Positions 7,394 to 19,884 of a stretch of DNA of 64,000 bases are shown one piece after another (within the stretch, counting starts at the first letter, position 1; each line of letters opens with the position of its first letter). The notes beneath the pieces are model-generated. The model did not search any database. It was not told the origin of the DNA and saw nothing but the letters and a program-made list of their open reading frames with translations. Made by a program: the position numbers and the translations under genes. The DNA is from Pseudomonadota bacterium (lineage in GTDB: Bacteria; Pseudomonadota; Gammaproteobacteria; Burkholderiales; Rhodocyclaceae). The DNA lies in NCBI GenBank assembly GCA_018241725.1, contig JAFEDI010000103.1, positions 186,001 through 250,000 on the forward strand, read 5' to 3'.

Positions 7394-9319
7394 TCATCTC
7401 CCGTCGCCGCGGAGCTCCGCCACGACGGCCTGCAGGCTAGTGGTGCTTACTGCCGCGGCCGCGAGAGGCGCCCCGGCTATTAGTTCGATGCGGCTGAACA
7501 GGCCCCGCCGCAGCGGGCGCGGTAGCGCTGTTCCGTCCTTGCGGGAGAACATGCTACCCCATAGACCGCGCAGCGCCAGCGGGACCACCGGTACGGGATT
7601 GGCCTCAAGGATACGGGTGACGCCCGGGCGGAAGGGGGACAGTTCGCCGTCGGCAGTGATCTTTCCCTCAGGGAACAGACATACCAGCTCACCGGCGTCC
7701 AGCGCCCGTGAGACTTCCGAGTAGGCGGTGTCGAGCATGGCCGGGTCTTCCTTCGCCGGGGCGATGGGAATGGCGCGACCGTGGCGGAACACGAAGGACA
7801 GCAGCGGCCAGCGGAAGATGCGGTGATCCATCACGAAACGGATCGGGCGGCGGCAGGCGGCGGCGATGATCAATGCGTCCACGTAGCTGACGTGATTGCA
7901 GACGATCAACGCTGGACCCTCTTCGGGGATCCGCTCGATGCCGTCGGTGCGCAGGCGATAAACGGTGTGTACCAGCAGCCAGACGATGAAGCGCAGCAGG
8001 AATTCCGGCACCAGTTTGTAGATGTAGATTGCCACCGCAGCGTTCATCAACGCGGCCACGCCGAACAGGGTCGGGATGGACAGGCCCGCGCTGAGCATGC
8101 TGCCGGCGCCCAGCGCTCCAGCTACCATGAACAGGGCATTGACGATGTTGTTGGCGGCGATCACCCGCGCCCGCTGAGCGGGTGCGGAGCGGGTCTGCAT
8201 CATCGCGTAAAGGGGAACGATGAAGAAGCCACCGAAAACGCCGAGCATCATCAGGGCCAGCAGCACGTGGAGGGTTCCTGCCTGGCTCAGAACCGCGCTG
8301 ACCGGCAGCGGTGCGCCAGTGGGCAGCATGGAGGGAGAGGCCAGGGCCAGGTCGAGGCCGAAGAGCGTCAGGCCGATGGAGCCGAAAGGCACGAGGCCGA
8401 TTTCCACGTGGCCGCCGGAGAGCTTCTCGCACAGCAGGGAGCCCAGGCCGATTCCCACCGTGAAGGTGGCGAGCAGCAGCGTGACGGTGCCCTCGCCACC
8501 GCCGAGAATCGATTTAGCATAGGTAGGGAACTGGGCGAGAAACAGCGCGCCATAAAGCCAGAACCAGGAGATCCCCATGATTGCCAGGAAAACCGTGCGG
8601 TTCTGCCGCGCGAAGCCGATGTTGCGCCAGGTTTCGGTAAGCGGGTTGGGATTGACGCGCAGCTCCGGATCGGGGGCTGGCGCGGGAGGAACGCCGCGAC
8701 TGGTCAGGTAGCCGGCGATGGCAACCACCAGTCCGCCACCAGCGATCCACAATTCGCCGTGCTCGGCGGAGGCCAGCAGGCCGCCGACCAGGGTGCCGAC
8801 CAGGATCGCCACGAAGGTTCCGGCTTCGACCAGCGCATTGCCGCCGACCAGTTCATCCTCGTGCAGGTGCTGGGGCAGCAGCGCGTACTTGACCGGCCCG
8901 AACAGCGTCGAGTGGCAGCCGAGCAGGAACAGCGCGCCGAAGAGCACCGGCAGGCTGTGCAGCAGGAAACCCGTCAGTGCGACCAGCATGATCGCGATTT
9001 CCAGCACTTTGACCAGCCGGGTCAGGTAGGCCTTGTCGTATTTGTCAGCCAGTTGGCCGGCGCTGGCCGAGAACAGGAAGAATGGCAGGATGAAGATGCC
9101 GGCAGCGAGGTTGGCCAGCAGTGCCGGCGCGATGCTTGTCCAGTTGGCGGCCTGGAAAGTCAGCAGCACGACGAGGGCATTCTTGAACAGGTTGTCGTTG
9201 AAGGCGCCGAGGAACTGGGTCAGGAAGAAAGGCAGAAAGCGCTTTTCCTTCAGCAGGCCGAACTGGGAGTGCGGTTGGCTGGTGCTTTGGGACGAAGGAC
9301 GATCCGGCTGTGAGCTCAT
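7394..9319 (-). CDS. LplT-like lysophospholipid transporter fused to PlsC acyltransferase
   Basis: The 641-residue protein has an MFS domain (about 20-420, beginning FLPFFLTQFLGAFNDNLFKN, typical of LplT) followed by a PlsC domain with NHVSYVDAL (the HX4D acyltransferase motif) and FPEGK. LplT flips lysophospholipids across the inner membrane and PlsC-type domains re-acylate them, so the fusion would couple import with repair. The ATG at 9319 starts a short polar tail before the first helix; an open frame extends further upstream to 9514 but into the preceding lipoprotein gene. It follows that gene by 91 bp and precedes the small membrane gene by 15 bp. The Aas-like protein in the same operon is the usual partner of LplT. 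Confidence 0.9.
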   Translation of the reverse strand: MSSQPDRPSSQSTSQPHSQFGLLKEKRFLPFFLTQFLGAFNDNLFKNALVVLLTFQAANWTSIAPALLANLAAGIFILPFFLFSASAGQLADKYDKAYLTRLVKVLEIAIMLVALTGFLLHSLPVLFGALFLLGCHSTLFGPVKYALLPQHLHEDELVGGNALVEAGTFVAILVGTLVGGLLASAEHGELWIAGGGLVVAIAGYLTSRGVPPAPAPDPELRVNPNPLTETWRNIGFARQNRTVFLAIMGISWFWLYGALFLAQFPTYAKSILGGGEGTVTLLLATFTVGIGLGSLLCEKLSGGHVEIGLVPFGSIGLTLFGLDLALASPSMLPTGAPLPVSAVLSQAGTLHVLLALMMLGVFGGFFIVPLYAMMQTRSAPAQRARVIAANNIVNALFMVAGALGAGSMLSAGLSIPTLFGVAALMNAAVAIYIYKLVPEFLLRFIVWLLVHTVYRLRTDGIERIPEEGPALIVCNHVSYVDALIIAAACRRPIRFVMDHRIFRWPLLSFVFRHGRAIPIAPAKEDPAMLDTAYSEVSRALDAGELVCLFPEGKITADGELSPFRPGVTRILEANPVPVVPLALRGLWGSMFSRKDGTALPRPLRRGLFSRIELIAGAPLAAAAVSTTSLQAVVAELRGDGR

Positions 9320-9410
9320 GCGTGGGTCCGATCGGGGAATGGAGGGATTTCGACGCATCCGGCCCCGCGATGGCGGGTACTGGTGGGTAATGATGGAGAC
9401 TGTTGGCGGG

Positions 9411-10181
9411 TCATGGCCTGGATGTTTCGGCCGCTTCCGTTGAGCCTGCGCCGACAATGATTCGTGCTGCTTTTTCCATCCGGATGCGGGTGCGGAAGTT
9501 CTCGAGCTGGGCATCGAGGCGGGGCAGCAGATCGTCTACGGCCAGCCGGAAGCCCTCCGCCCGGGCCTGTCGTGCATTTTCGGACAGGATGGCCTGTGGT
9601 GCCGTGCCCTTGACCTGACTGGTACCAGGGGCCCGGAACAGCAGGCTGCGGCTGGAGACATCGATAACCGAGGCATCCACCAGCGTATTGACATCGTACT
9701 GGTTGCCGTTGATCAGGTAGGAGCCGACGATGGTCCAGTACAGCAGCGAGAGACGGTTGGTGTCGGTGAATTGGATCTGGTCATAGGACAGCAGGACGAC
9801 CACATCCACGTTGAACATCCGGGCGGCCTGTTCCAGATTGCCGAAGCCGCCGCGGGAGCGCAGGTAGTTGGATGGAATGGTCTCGATCTTGGCGATGTAG
9901 GGGCGGTTGGCGAAGGCTGCCTTGACCCGGTCGATGAGTTGGTTGCGGTCGCTTTCGCCCAGGTTGGAGTAATTGTCGCCCGGTACAAAGGCGATGCCGA
10001 CCCGCAGCGGGAGATGCAGTTCGGGCAGGCTGGGTTTGAGGGTCGGCTTGTCGCCCTGGGGATACAGGTACTCGACGATCGATCCGCGTTCCGTTGAACG
10101 GTGCTGGTTGTTGAACCAGGATGCACAGCCGGCAAGTGCGGTGGCCGAAAGCATTATCGCAATCCATCGGACGGGTTTCAT
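9411..10181 (-). CDS. Outer-membrane-type lipoprotein of the rhombotarget-lipoprotein-like family
   Basis: The 256-residue protein starts with a lipoprotein signal peptide ending in a lipobox (LAGC, Cys19). It then has SIVEYLYP, LRVGIAFVPG and a central VDVVVLLSYDQIQFTD segment. I recall this pattern in proteins annotated as rhombotarget lipoprotein, but no glycine-rich hydrophobic C-terminal sorting signal is visible here, so the name should be held loosely. Gaps to the genes on either side are 25 bp (Aas-like) and 91 bp (LplT-PlsC), consistent with one operon. A role as a periplasm-facing lipid-binding or assembly component is only inferred from the neighbours. Confidence 0.75.
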   Translation of the reverse strand: MKPVRWIAIMLSATALAGCASWFNNQHRSTERGSIVEYLYPQGDKPTLKPSLPELHLPLRVGIAFVPGDNYSNLGESDRNQLIDRVKAAFANRPYIAKIETIPSNYLRSRGGFGNLEQAARMFNVDVVVLLSYDQIQFTDTNRLSLLYWTIVGSYLINGNQYDVNTLVDASVIDVSSRSLLFRAPGTSQVKGTAPQAILSENARQARAEGFRLAVDDLLPRLDAQLENFRTRIRMEKAARIIVGAGSTEAAETSRP

Positions 10182-10206
10182 CGGCGGACTCCTTCAGGTG
10201 TTTCGA

Positions 10207-12345
10207 TCAGGCCTGTTCGGCCCATTGTTTCAGGGTGACGTAATCGATCTTTCCGGTACCCAGCAGCGGCAGTGCTTCTACGGCAAGGATCTGCCGTGGC
10301 ACGGTGATCTCCGGCCAGCCTCCATCCCGCGCTGCGGTCTGTAGGTGTTCGCGGGTCAGGTTCCTGTCCGTTGTGTACAGCAGGATGGTCTCGCCGCGAG
10401 CTGCGTCAGGCCGGGTCGAGGCAGCATGCTGGGCCGTGGGGGAGCTGCTATTGGCCAGTTTCTCGACGACTTCCAGGGACACCATTTCACCGGCAACCTT
10501 GGCAAAACGCTTGATGCGCCCGACGATCTTCACGAAGCCGTCGGTGTCGATATCCACCACGTCACCCGTCTCGTACCAGCCGTCACCGGCTGCCGACGCC
10601 GGTGCCTGCAGTACGCCGGGCGCTTCGACACGCAGATAGCCGGACATCAGGTTCGGGCATTTCACGTGCAACATGCCGCCGCCTGGAATGCCGGGAACCG
10701 CCACCAGCTTGTGCTGAACGCCGGGCAGAAATTGGCCGACGGTGCCGCTGCGGAAGGCCATCGGCGTATTGACCGCCAGCACCGGGGCCGTCTCGGTGGC
10801 GCCGTAGCCTTCGAAGATGCGAATGCCAAATTTCTCGAACCACAGGTCGCGGACCGGAGTTGCCAGCTTTTCAGCGCCGGCGATGACGTAGCGCAGGCGA
10901 TAGAAATCGTAGGGGTGAGCGAACTTGGCGTAGTTGCCGAGGAAGGTGCTGGTGCCGAGTAGCACGGTGCAGTTGCGGTCGTAGGCTAGTTCCGGAATCA
11001 CCCGGTAGTGCAGTGGCGACGGATAGAGGAAGACCTTGGCGCCGCTCAACACTGGCAGAAGGGCGCCAGCGGTAAGGCCAAAGGAATGGAACAGCGGCAG
11101 CGCATTGAGAATCTTGTCGTCGATCGATAGATCGACGACTGCGCGGATCTGCGCGACATTGGCCAGCAGGGCCCGGTGGGACAGCACGACGCCCTTCGGC
11201 TTGCCCTCCGAACCGGACGTGAACAGCACCACCGCGGGATCTTCCGGTGATCCTGCCGGCAGGGCCGCGCGCGGGAAGCGCAGCGCCCACAGCACCAGCC
11301 AGAGCTTGTCGCCAAGGCCGATCTTCTCGCGCAGGTCTTCGAGGTAGATCACCCTTACGTCGCGCAGTGCAGCCAGCTTGTCGCCCAGCTTGGCCTGCTC
11401 GATGAAGGCGCGGGAGGTCACGATGGTACGGATCTGCGCCGCCGTGCAGGCAGTCTGCATGCCCTCTGTGCCAGCCGTATAGTTGAGCATCGCAGCGACA
11501 CGGCGGTGGGCGGTCAGGCCGAAGATCAGTCCGAGGGTGGCGGTGAGATTGGGCAGCAGCAGGCCGACTGCTTCACTCTGCCGGCTTTCCCGTGCCACCA
11601 GGCGGCCGAGGGCGAGGGCCATCTTGATCAGGTCGCCGTAGCTGTATTCGATCTGCTTCAGGTCTTCGAGCAGACGGTGCTTGCGTCCCTGGATGTCGGC
11701 CGCATCGAGGAGCGTCTCGAAAAGGGTCTGGTCGGGGCGGGTTGCGAAGATCAGTTCCTGCATCAGCTGACGCATGGCTTCGCCAGCCTTGCGCCGACGC
11801 ACGCGGGCGGTGGCGCCGTCGGGCATCGGCAAGCGGGTCGTCGGCTGGATGCTCAGCATGATCCGTGGAAACAGCCGCCGCGGCACATGGGATGCGAGGC
11901 GCGAGAAGTAGGTGCGGGAGGCGCCGTCGATACGGACCGGCAGGATCGTCGCGCCGGTCTTGGCCGCCACGAAGGCCGGACCATCGTAGGTCTTCATCAG
12001 GCTGCCGGTCGTCGTGATGCGCCCTTCCGGGAAGATCACCACCGGTCGCCCGCTCTCGATGAGCCGGATGACCTTCTTCATCGCCATCGGGCTGGTTGGA
12101 TCGACCGCGAGGTAGTCCACCAGTGACAGCGCAATACGGAAGAACGGATTCTGCGCAATGCCGGTATGGACTACGAAGACCGGATCGAAGGGCAGGAACA
12201 GGCCCAACAGCAGGCCGTCGAGGAAGGACTCATGGTTGGCGATGATCAGCAGACGTTCATGTCGCTCTGCCGGAGTGCCGATGAGACGGACGCGGAACAG
12301 CAATGCGGCAAGACTGCGAAGGATGGCCTTGATGAACGATCGCAT
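10207..12345 (-). CDS. aas: Bifunctional acyltransferase / acyl-ACP synthetase (Aas-like)
   Basis: A 712-residue two-domain protein. The N-terminal PlsC domain has NHESFLD (HX4D) near residue 50 and FPEGR. The C-terminal adenylate-forming domain has the LFTSGSEGKPKG phosphate loop, GYGATET and YETGDVVDID. In E. coli, Aas activates a fatty acid to acyl-ACP and transfers it to the 1-position of lysophosphatidylethanolamine. It follows the ArsR gene by 15 bp and is the first enzyme gene of the operon. There is no extra N-terminal helix beyond a short amphipathic start, so it is probably a peripheral inner-membrane protein. The ATG at 12345 gives the full PlsC domain. Confidence 0.92.
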   Translation of the reverse strand: MRSFIKAILRSLAALLFRVRLIGTPAERHERLLIIANHESFLDGLLLGLFLPFDPVFVVHTGIAQNPFFRIALSLVDYLAVDPTSPMAMKKVIRLIESGRPVVIFPEGRITTTGSLMKTYDGPAFVAAKTGATILPVRIDGASRTYFSRLASHVPRRLFPRIMLSIQPTTRLPMPDGATARVRRRKAGEAMRQLMQELIFATRPDQTLFETLLDAADIQGRKHRLLEDLKQIEYSYGDLIKMALALGRLVARESRQSEAVGLLLPNLTATLGLIFGLTAHRRVAAMLNYTAGTEGMQTACTAAQIRTIVTSRAFIEQAKLGDKLAALRDVRVIYLEDLREKIGLGDKLWLVLWALRFPRAALPAGSPEDPAVVLFTSGSEGKPKGVVLSHRALLANVAQIRAVVDLSIDDKILNALPLFHSFGLTAGALLPVLSGAKVFLYPSPLHYRVIPELAYDRNCTVLLGTSTFLGNYAKFAHPYDFYRLRYVIAGAEKLATPVRDLWFEKFGIRIFEGYGATETAPVLAVNTPMAFRSGTVGQFLPGVQHKLVAVPGIPGGGMLHVKCPNLMSGYLRVEAPGVLQAPASAAGDGWYETGDVVDIDTDGFVKIVGRIKRFAKVAGEMVSLEVVEKLANSSSPTAQHAASTRPDAARGETILLYTTDRNLTREHLQTAARDGGWPEITVPRQILAVEALPLLGTGKIDYVTLKQWAEQA

Positions 12346-12360
12346 GGTGGTGGGAATGGC

Positions 12361-12672
12361 TCAGAGGTTGGTGGAGAGGTAGTCCAGCACGGTGCCGAGG
12401 GTGTCCTGCAGATAGGCCTTGTTCACATGGAAGTAGATTTCCTTGCCTTCCCGCTCGGCGATAAGTACCCGGGATTCCCGCAAGACCTTCAGGTGGTGGG
12501 ACACCGTCGAGCGCGCCAGTGTGGACACCTCGGCAATCTGGCCGACATTGAGGCGCTCGCCGGGCTCGAAGGTCAGCAAGATGCGTTGACGGTGTTCGTC
12601 GCCAAGTGCGGTGAATACGGCGGATATCTCATGCCATTCCTCGGGAATGGCGAGGGAGTAATTGTTTTTCAT
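12361..12672 (-). CDS. ArsR-family winged-helix regulator of the lipid operon
   Basis: The ArsR-type fold is clear: DEHRQRILLTFEPGERLNVG, then the recognition helix TLARSTVSHHLKVLRES, then the wing REGKEIYFHVN. The CxC metal site of classic ArsR is absent, so the signal is probably not arsenic; a lipid or redox cue is possible. I choose the ATG at 12672 (103 residues). An earlier TTG at 12708 coincides with a consensus -35 hexamer and is unlikely to be translated. The start lies at a 20-bp palindrome and has no ribosome-binding site, which suggests a leaderless, self-repressed transcript. It heads a seven-gene run of minus-strand genes. Confidence 0.88.
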   Translation of the reverse strand: MKNNYSLAIPEEWHEISAVFTALGDEHRQRILLTFEPGERLNVGQIAEVSTLARSTVSHHLKVLRESRVLIAEREGKEIYFHVNKAYLQDTLGTVLDYLSTNL

Positions 12673-12708
12673 GTCGATAATAATCGATATGTTTTTGGAA
12701 TTTGTCAA
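12671..12708 (-). promoter_or_regulatory. Promoter and palindromic operator of the arsR-led lipid operon
   Basis: On the minus strand, TTGACA (12708-12703), a 17-bp spacer and GATTAT (12685-12680) form a good sigma-70 promoter. The expected start of transcription falls on the ATG at 12672. A near-perfect palindrome, ATGTCGAT-AATA-ATCGATAT (plus strand 12671-12690), covers the -10 and start region, as expected for an ArsR operator. Confidence 0.7.
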
Positions 12709-12773
12709 TGGGCGAATTCATGAAAAAACATATTCTCCGGTCACTCCGAGTGCATGCGGCGGCGGCGCAGCGA

Positions 12774-12802
12774 TTGACTTGGCTGCGGTTAACCCCTATC
12801 AT
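12774..12802 (+). promoter_or_regulatory. Promoter of the atp operon
   Basis: TTGACT (12774-12779), a 17-bp spacer and TATCAT (12797-12802) match the sigma-70 consensus at 5 of 6 positions each. Transcription would start near 12809, about 50 bases before atpI. It is divergent from the arsR promoter, with about 65 bp between the two -35 boxes. Confidence 0.7.
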
Positions 12803-12858
12803 TTACATGTTTTTCGTACGGCGGACGGCGCAACACCCGACGTGCCACGCAGAGAACC

Positions 12859-13200
12859 ATGTTAAAAGCGGTATTCCTGCAGATAGGCGCGACGATTCTG
12901 GCGACATTGATCGCCGGAGCATTTTTAGGGGTGCGCGGTGCGTTGTCGGCGGCGTTGGGAGGCGCAGCCTGTGTTCTTCCCAATCTGTTTTTCGCCCTGC
13001 GTCTGCACGCAGTTTCCAAGCGTCAGGCAGCGTCGTACCCGCTTGCGTTTTTTGTTGGCGAGTTCTTTAAGATCGCGTCAACCGTAGGATTGTTGGCGAC
13101 CGTTCGACTCGTGTATCCAGACGTCCATTGGTTGGCGTTGTTTCTCGGGTTGGTCGTGGCGCTGAAGGCGAATTTATTTGCATTTTTGGTGAAGACCTGA
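12859..13200 (+). CDS. atpI: ATP synthase subunit I (AtpI)
   Basis: A 113-residue membrane protein with four hydrophobic segments and the family motif [20 protein letters not shown]. AtpI assists assembly of the c-ring and is encoded first in many atp operons. It ends two bases before atpB. The ATG at 12859 is the only sensible start, although the ribosome-binding site is weak. Confidence 0.92.
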   Translation: MLKAVFLQIGATILATLIAGAFLGVRGALSAALGGAACVLPNLFFALRLHAVSKRQAASYPLAFFVGEFFKIASTVGLLATVRLVYPDVHWLALFLGLVVALKANLFAFLVKT

Positions 13201-13202
13201 CC

Positions 13203-14045
13203 ATGAGCACTGGCCACGAAGCACACGCCCCTACCGCGGGTGAATACATTGTCCACCACTTGACCCACTTCAATTCGACTGGTCACGCCCAGAGCGCGAT
13301 CATCGACTGGAGCGTGTGGAACGTCGATACGCTGTTTTTCTCCATCGGTCTCGGCATCGTCACGCTGCTGATCCTGATCAAGGCCGCCGGTGCCGCCACT
13401 TCCGGCGTGCCAGGCCGCTTCCAGGCTGCCATCGAGATCCTCGTCGAAATGGTTGCGGATCAGGCCAAGGGCATCGTGCATAGCGCCGAATCCCGTAAGT
13501 TCGTTGCTCCTGTCGCCCTGACCGTGTTCTTCTGGATCTTCCTGATGAACTCCATGGACTTCCTGCCGGTCGATCTGCTGCCCAAGATCTGGGCGCTGAT
13601 TTCCGGTGACGAGCACGCCTTCCTGCGCGTGGTGCCGACCGCCGACCTGAACGGCACCCTCGGCATGTCCGTTGGCGTGCTGCTGATCTGCCTGTACTAC
13701 AACATCAAGATCAAGGGTTTTGGCGGCTGGGTGCATGAACTCTTCACTGCCCCCTTCGGCTCCCATCCCCTGCTGTATCCGGTCAATTTCCTGATGCAGA
13801 TGATCGAATTCCTGGCCAAGACCGTTTCCCACGGCATGCGACTGTTCGGCAACATGTACGCAGGCGAGCTGGTGTTCATGCTGATCGCGCTGATGGGCGG
13901 TACCGCCACCGTTTTCGGTTTCCTCGGTCACATCGTTGCTGGTTCCATCTGGGCCGTCTTCCATATCCTGATCGTCGCGCTGCAGGCTTTCATCTTCATG
14001 ATGCTGACCCTGGTGTATATCGGTCAGGCCCACGAAAGCCACTAA
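13203..14045 (+). CDS. atpB: ATP synthase F0 subunit a
   Basis: Forms the stationary proton half-channels beside the c-ring. The 280-residue product has the expected helices and the essential arginine in [13 protein letters not shown], plus [17 protein letters not shown] in the last helix. A His-rich N-terminal segment of about 50 residues before the first helix is typical of betaproteobacterial subunit a. The ATG at 13203 is two bases after the atpI stop. Confidence 0.97.
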   Translation: MSTGHEAHAPTAGEYIVHHLTHFNSTGHAQSAIIDWSVWNVDTLFFSIGLGIVTLLILIKAAGAATSGVPGRFQAAIEILVEMVADQAKGIVHSAESRKFVAPVALTVFFWIFLMNSMDFLPVDLLPKIWALISGDEHAFLRVVPTADLNGTLGMSVGVLLICLYYNIKIKGFGGWVHELFTAPFGSHPLLYPVNFLMQMIEFLAKTVSHGMRLFGNMYAGELVFMLIALMGGTATVFGFLGHIVAGSIWAVFHILIVALQAFIFMMLTLVYIGQAHESH

Positions 14046-14092
14046 GCAGCCCCGGTTTCAAGTTTCAGTTTGCAGTTTTAGTTTCAATTTAA

Positions 14093-14362
<270 letters not shown>

Positions 14363-14397
14363 GTTTCGCGGTTCAACCTGACTAAAGGAAGATTACC

Positions 14398-14871
14398 GTG
14401 AATTTGAACGCAACCCTGGTAGCCCAGCTCGTTGTGTTCTTCATTCTGGCGTGGGTCACGATGAAGTTCGTGTGGCCCCCCATTGTGAAGGCACTTGACG
14501 AGCGCGCGAAGAAGATCGCCGACGGGCTGGCGGCTGCGGACAAGGCGAAGAGCGAACTCGCTCATGCCGAGAAGAAAGTCGTTGAAGAGCTGCGCAAGGC
14601 TCGCGAGTCCGCCACGGACGTGCGTGCCTCTGCTGAAAAGCAGGCTGCTACCTTCCTCGATGAAGCTCGCGCCGAAGCCGCCCGTATCATTGCCCAGGCC
14701 CGTGAAGCCGCCGAAGCCGAAGCCGGTGTCGCTGCTCAACGCGCCAAGGAAGCCCTGCGTGATCAGGTCGCCCAACTCGCCGTCGCTGGCGCCGAGAAGA
14801 TTCTCCGCAAGGAAATCAACGCTCAGGCCCATGCCGATCTGCTGGCCAACCTGAAACAGGAACTTCAATAA
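14398..14871 (+). CDS. atpF: ATP synthase F0 subunit b
   Basis: The peripheral stalk subunit, with one N-terminal membrane helix ([21 protein letters not shown]) and a long charged coiled coil rich in Ala, Glu and Lys. Only one b-type gene is present, so it should form a homodimer. The start is GTG at 14398, preceded by AAAGGAAG. Length of 157 residues is normal. Confidence 0.97.
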   Translation: MNLNATLVAQLVVFFILAWVTMKFVWPPIVKALDERAKKIADGLAAADKAKSELAHAEKKVVEELRKARESATDVRASAEKQAATFLDEARAEAARIIAQAREAAEAEAGVAAQRAKEALRDQVAQLAVAGAEKILRKEINAQAHADLLANLKQELQ

Positions 14872-14874
14872 GCC

Positions 14875-15411
14875 ATGGCCGAGAACGTCACCATCGCACG
14901 CCCCTATGCTGAAGCGGCATTTCAGCTCGCTTCCGCGGGCAACGCGCTGGGGCCTTGGTCGGAAGCACTTGATCGTCTGGCTGCCGTAGCCAGCGATACG
15001 CAAATGCGGGATTGCATCGCCGATCCCAAGCTCCTGCCGGAACAACTGGCAGGGCTTTTTCTCGATATCGCCGGTGCCGGACTGTCTGCCGATCAGCAGA
15101 ACTATGTCCGCGTCCTGGTCGAGAACGAGCGTCTGCAAGTGCTTCCCGAGATCCGTGACCTGTTCGTTGAACTCAAGAACGAACACGAAGGTGTCAAGGA
15201 GGCGAACATCACCTCCGCCTTCCCGATGGACGATGCCACGCTGAACGCACTGGTTGCTGACCTTGAAGCCCGCTTCAAGGCCAAGCTCAATGTGACTGTC
15301 AGCGTGGACCCCGAATTGATTGGTGGGGTGAAGATCGCCGTTGGGGATGAAGTCATCGACGCCTCGGTCCGCGGCAAGCTCGCGAACATGGCCGCCGCGC
15401 TAAAGAACTAG
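14875..15411 (+). CDS. atpH: ATP synthase F1 subunit delta
   Basis: Connects the top of F1 to the peripheral stalk. The 178-residue product has the [12 protein letters not shown] start typical of OSCP/delta and a C-terminal [26 protein letters not shown] block. It starts three bases after the atpF stop and ends 11 bases before atpA. Confidence 0.97.
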   Translation: MAENVTIARPYAEAAFQLASAGNALGPWSEALDRLAAVASDTQMRDCIADPKLLPEQLAGLFLDIAGAGLSADQQNYVRVLVENERLQVLPEIRDLFVELKNEHEGVKEANITSAFPMDDATLNALVADLEARFKAKLNVTVSVDPELIGGVKIAVGDEVIDASVRGKLANMAAALKN

Positions 15412-15422
15412 GAGCATAAGCA

Positions 15423-16961
<1,539 letters not shown>

Positions 16962-16982
16962 CGCGGGCATACGGAGAGCAAT

Positions 16983-17852
16983 ATGGCTAGCGGCAAAGAG
17001 ATCCGTAACAAGATCAAGAGTGTCCAGAACACTAAAAAGATCACCAAGGCCATGGAGATGGTCGCAGCGTCCAAGATGCGTAAAGCTCAGGACCGCATGC
17101 GTGCAGCCCGTCCCTACGCCGAGAAGATCCGCCGTCTCGCCGCGAATCTGTCTGCAGCCAACATCACCGACTACAAGCATCCGTTCCTCGTCAAAAAGGA
17201 CAATGCCAAGCGTGTGGGGCTGATCGTCGTCACGACCGACAAGGGTCTGTGCGGCGGCCTCAACACCAACACTCTGCGTGTCGGGTTGAATGCGCTCAAG
17301 AATTGGGAAAGCACGGGTGTCTCCGACATCCGTGTGACCGCCATCGGCAACAAGGGGCTGGGTTTCATGCAGCGCCTTGGTGCCAAGGTGGTTTCGCACG
17401 TCACCCAGCTCGGGGATACCCCCCATCTGGAAAAGCTGATCGGGCCCGTCAAGGTCATGATCGATGCCTTCCAGAATGGTGAGCTGGATGAAGTGCACAT
17501 TGTTTACTCCCGCTTCATCAACACGATGAAGCAGGAACCCCAGCTTGAGCAGCTTCTCCCGCTGACCGGCGAGCGTCTCGGTACCCCGGAAGGGACTTGG
17601 GATTACCTCTACGAGCCGGACGCGCAGGTGGTGATCGACGAACTCCTGGTGCGCTACGTCGAAGCGCTGGTGTACCAGGCTGTCGCCGAGAACATGGCGT
17701 CCGAACAGAGTGCCCGGATGGTGGCGATGAAGGCAGCATCCGACAACGCAGGGAATGTGATCGGCGAACTGCAACTGGTCTACAACAAGACCCGTCAGGC
17801 AGCGATCACCAAGGAACTGTCGGAAATTGTCGGCGGCGCAGCCGCGGTGTAA
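16983..17852 (+). CDS. atpG: ATP synthase F1 subunit gamma
   Basis: The rotating central shaft. Conserved ends are visible: [20 protein letters not shown] at the start and the [18 protein letters not shown] and [13 protein letters not shown] blocks at the end. Its length of 289 residues is normal. It is 21 bases after atpA and has a GGAGAG ribosome-binding site. Confidence 0.98.
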   Translation: MASGKEIRNKIKSVQNTKKITKAMEMVAASKMRKAQDRMRAARPYAEKIRRLAANLSAANITDYKHPFLVKKDNAKRVGLIVVTTDKGLCGGLNTNTLRVGLNALKNWESTGVSDIRVTAIGNKGLGFMQRLGAKVVSHVTQLGDTPHLEKLIGPVKVMIDAFQNGELDEVHIVYSRFINTMKQEPQLEQLLPLTGERLGTPEGTWDYLYEPDAQVVIDELLVRYVEALVYQAVAENMASEQSARMVAMKAASDNAGNVIGELQLVYNKTRQAAITKELSEIVGGAAAV

Positions 17853-19256
<1,404 letters not shown>

Positions 19257-19317
19257 TCAATGCGACCATCGCCCGGCGGCTCTCTAACGAGGTCGCCGGT
19301 TTGAGGAGGAAATAGCT

Positions 19318-19743
19318 ATGGCAATGACCATTCACGTCGATATCGTCAGCGCGGAAGAGCAGATCTTCTCCGGTCTGGCCGAATTCGTGGCTCTGCCCGG
19401 CGAAGCCGGCGAGCTCGGCATTCTGCCCGGTCACATGCCGCTGATGACCCGGATCAAGCCGGGCGCCGTGCGCGTCAAGGTCCAGAACCAGCCTGAAGAG
19501 GAACTGGTTTTCGTGGCCGGCGGCCTGCTGGAAGTCCAGCCCAACCTTGTGACGGTTCTGGCGGATACCGCCATCCGTGGCAAGGATCTGGACGAGGCGA
19601 AAGCGCTGGAAGCCAAGCGCTTGGCGGAGGAGGCTTTGCAGAACCAGGGTTCCGCCCTGGAGTATGCCAAGGCCCAGTCCGAACTTGCGTCGGCTCTGGC
19701 CCAGATCGCGGCAATCAGCAAGCTGAAGAAGCGCGGTCACTGA
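19318..19743 (+). CDS. atpC: ATP synthase F1 subunit epsilon
   Basis: A 141-residue subunit with an N-terminal beta-sandwich ([31 protein letters not shown]) and a C-terminal helical pair that inhibits ATP hydrolysis. AGGAGG lies before the start. MAMTIHVDI allows initiation at 19318 or 19324. It closes the operon and is followed by a strong terminator. Confidence 0.97.
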   Translation: MAMTIHVDIVSAEEQIFSGLAEFVALPGEAGELGILPGHMPLMTRIKPGAVRVKVQNQPEEELVFVAGGLLEVQPNLVTVLADTAIRGKDLDEAKALEAKRLAEEALQNQGSALEYAKAQSELASALAQIAAISKLKKRGH

Positions 19744-19764
19744 TCGAGACGATCGGTTGCAAAG

Positions 19765-19796
19765 AGAAAAGGCAGTCCGTAAGGGCTGCCTTTTCT
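19765..19796. terminator. Terminator after atpC
   Basis: A 14-bp stem (AGAAAAGGCAGTCC with GGGCTGCCTTTTCT, one wobble pair) and a GTAA loop, with A and T runs at the stem ends. It can stop the atp transcript and possibly also the converging ubiJ transcript. Confidence 0.9.
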
Positions 19797-19884
19797 GCTT
19801 CCTGCATTACCAACGGTGGTGGCGAACTTATACGTTCGTGCTGGCATCCGTCGCACCTAGCTCGCCGGCCTGGTGCGTGCCGTG

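Noticed and set aside
7781-9313. Long plus-strand open frame opposite the LplT-PlsC fusion
   Set aside because: Gln/Glu-rich antisense shadow; the minus-strand protein has clear MFS and PlsC motifs.
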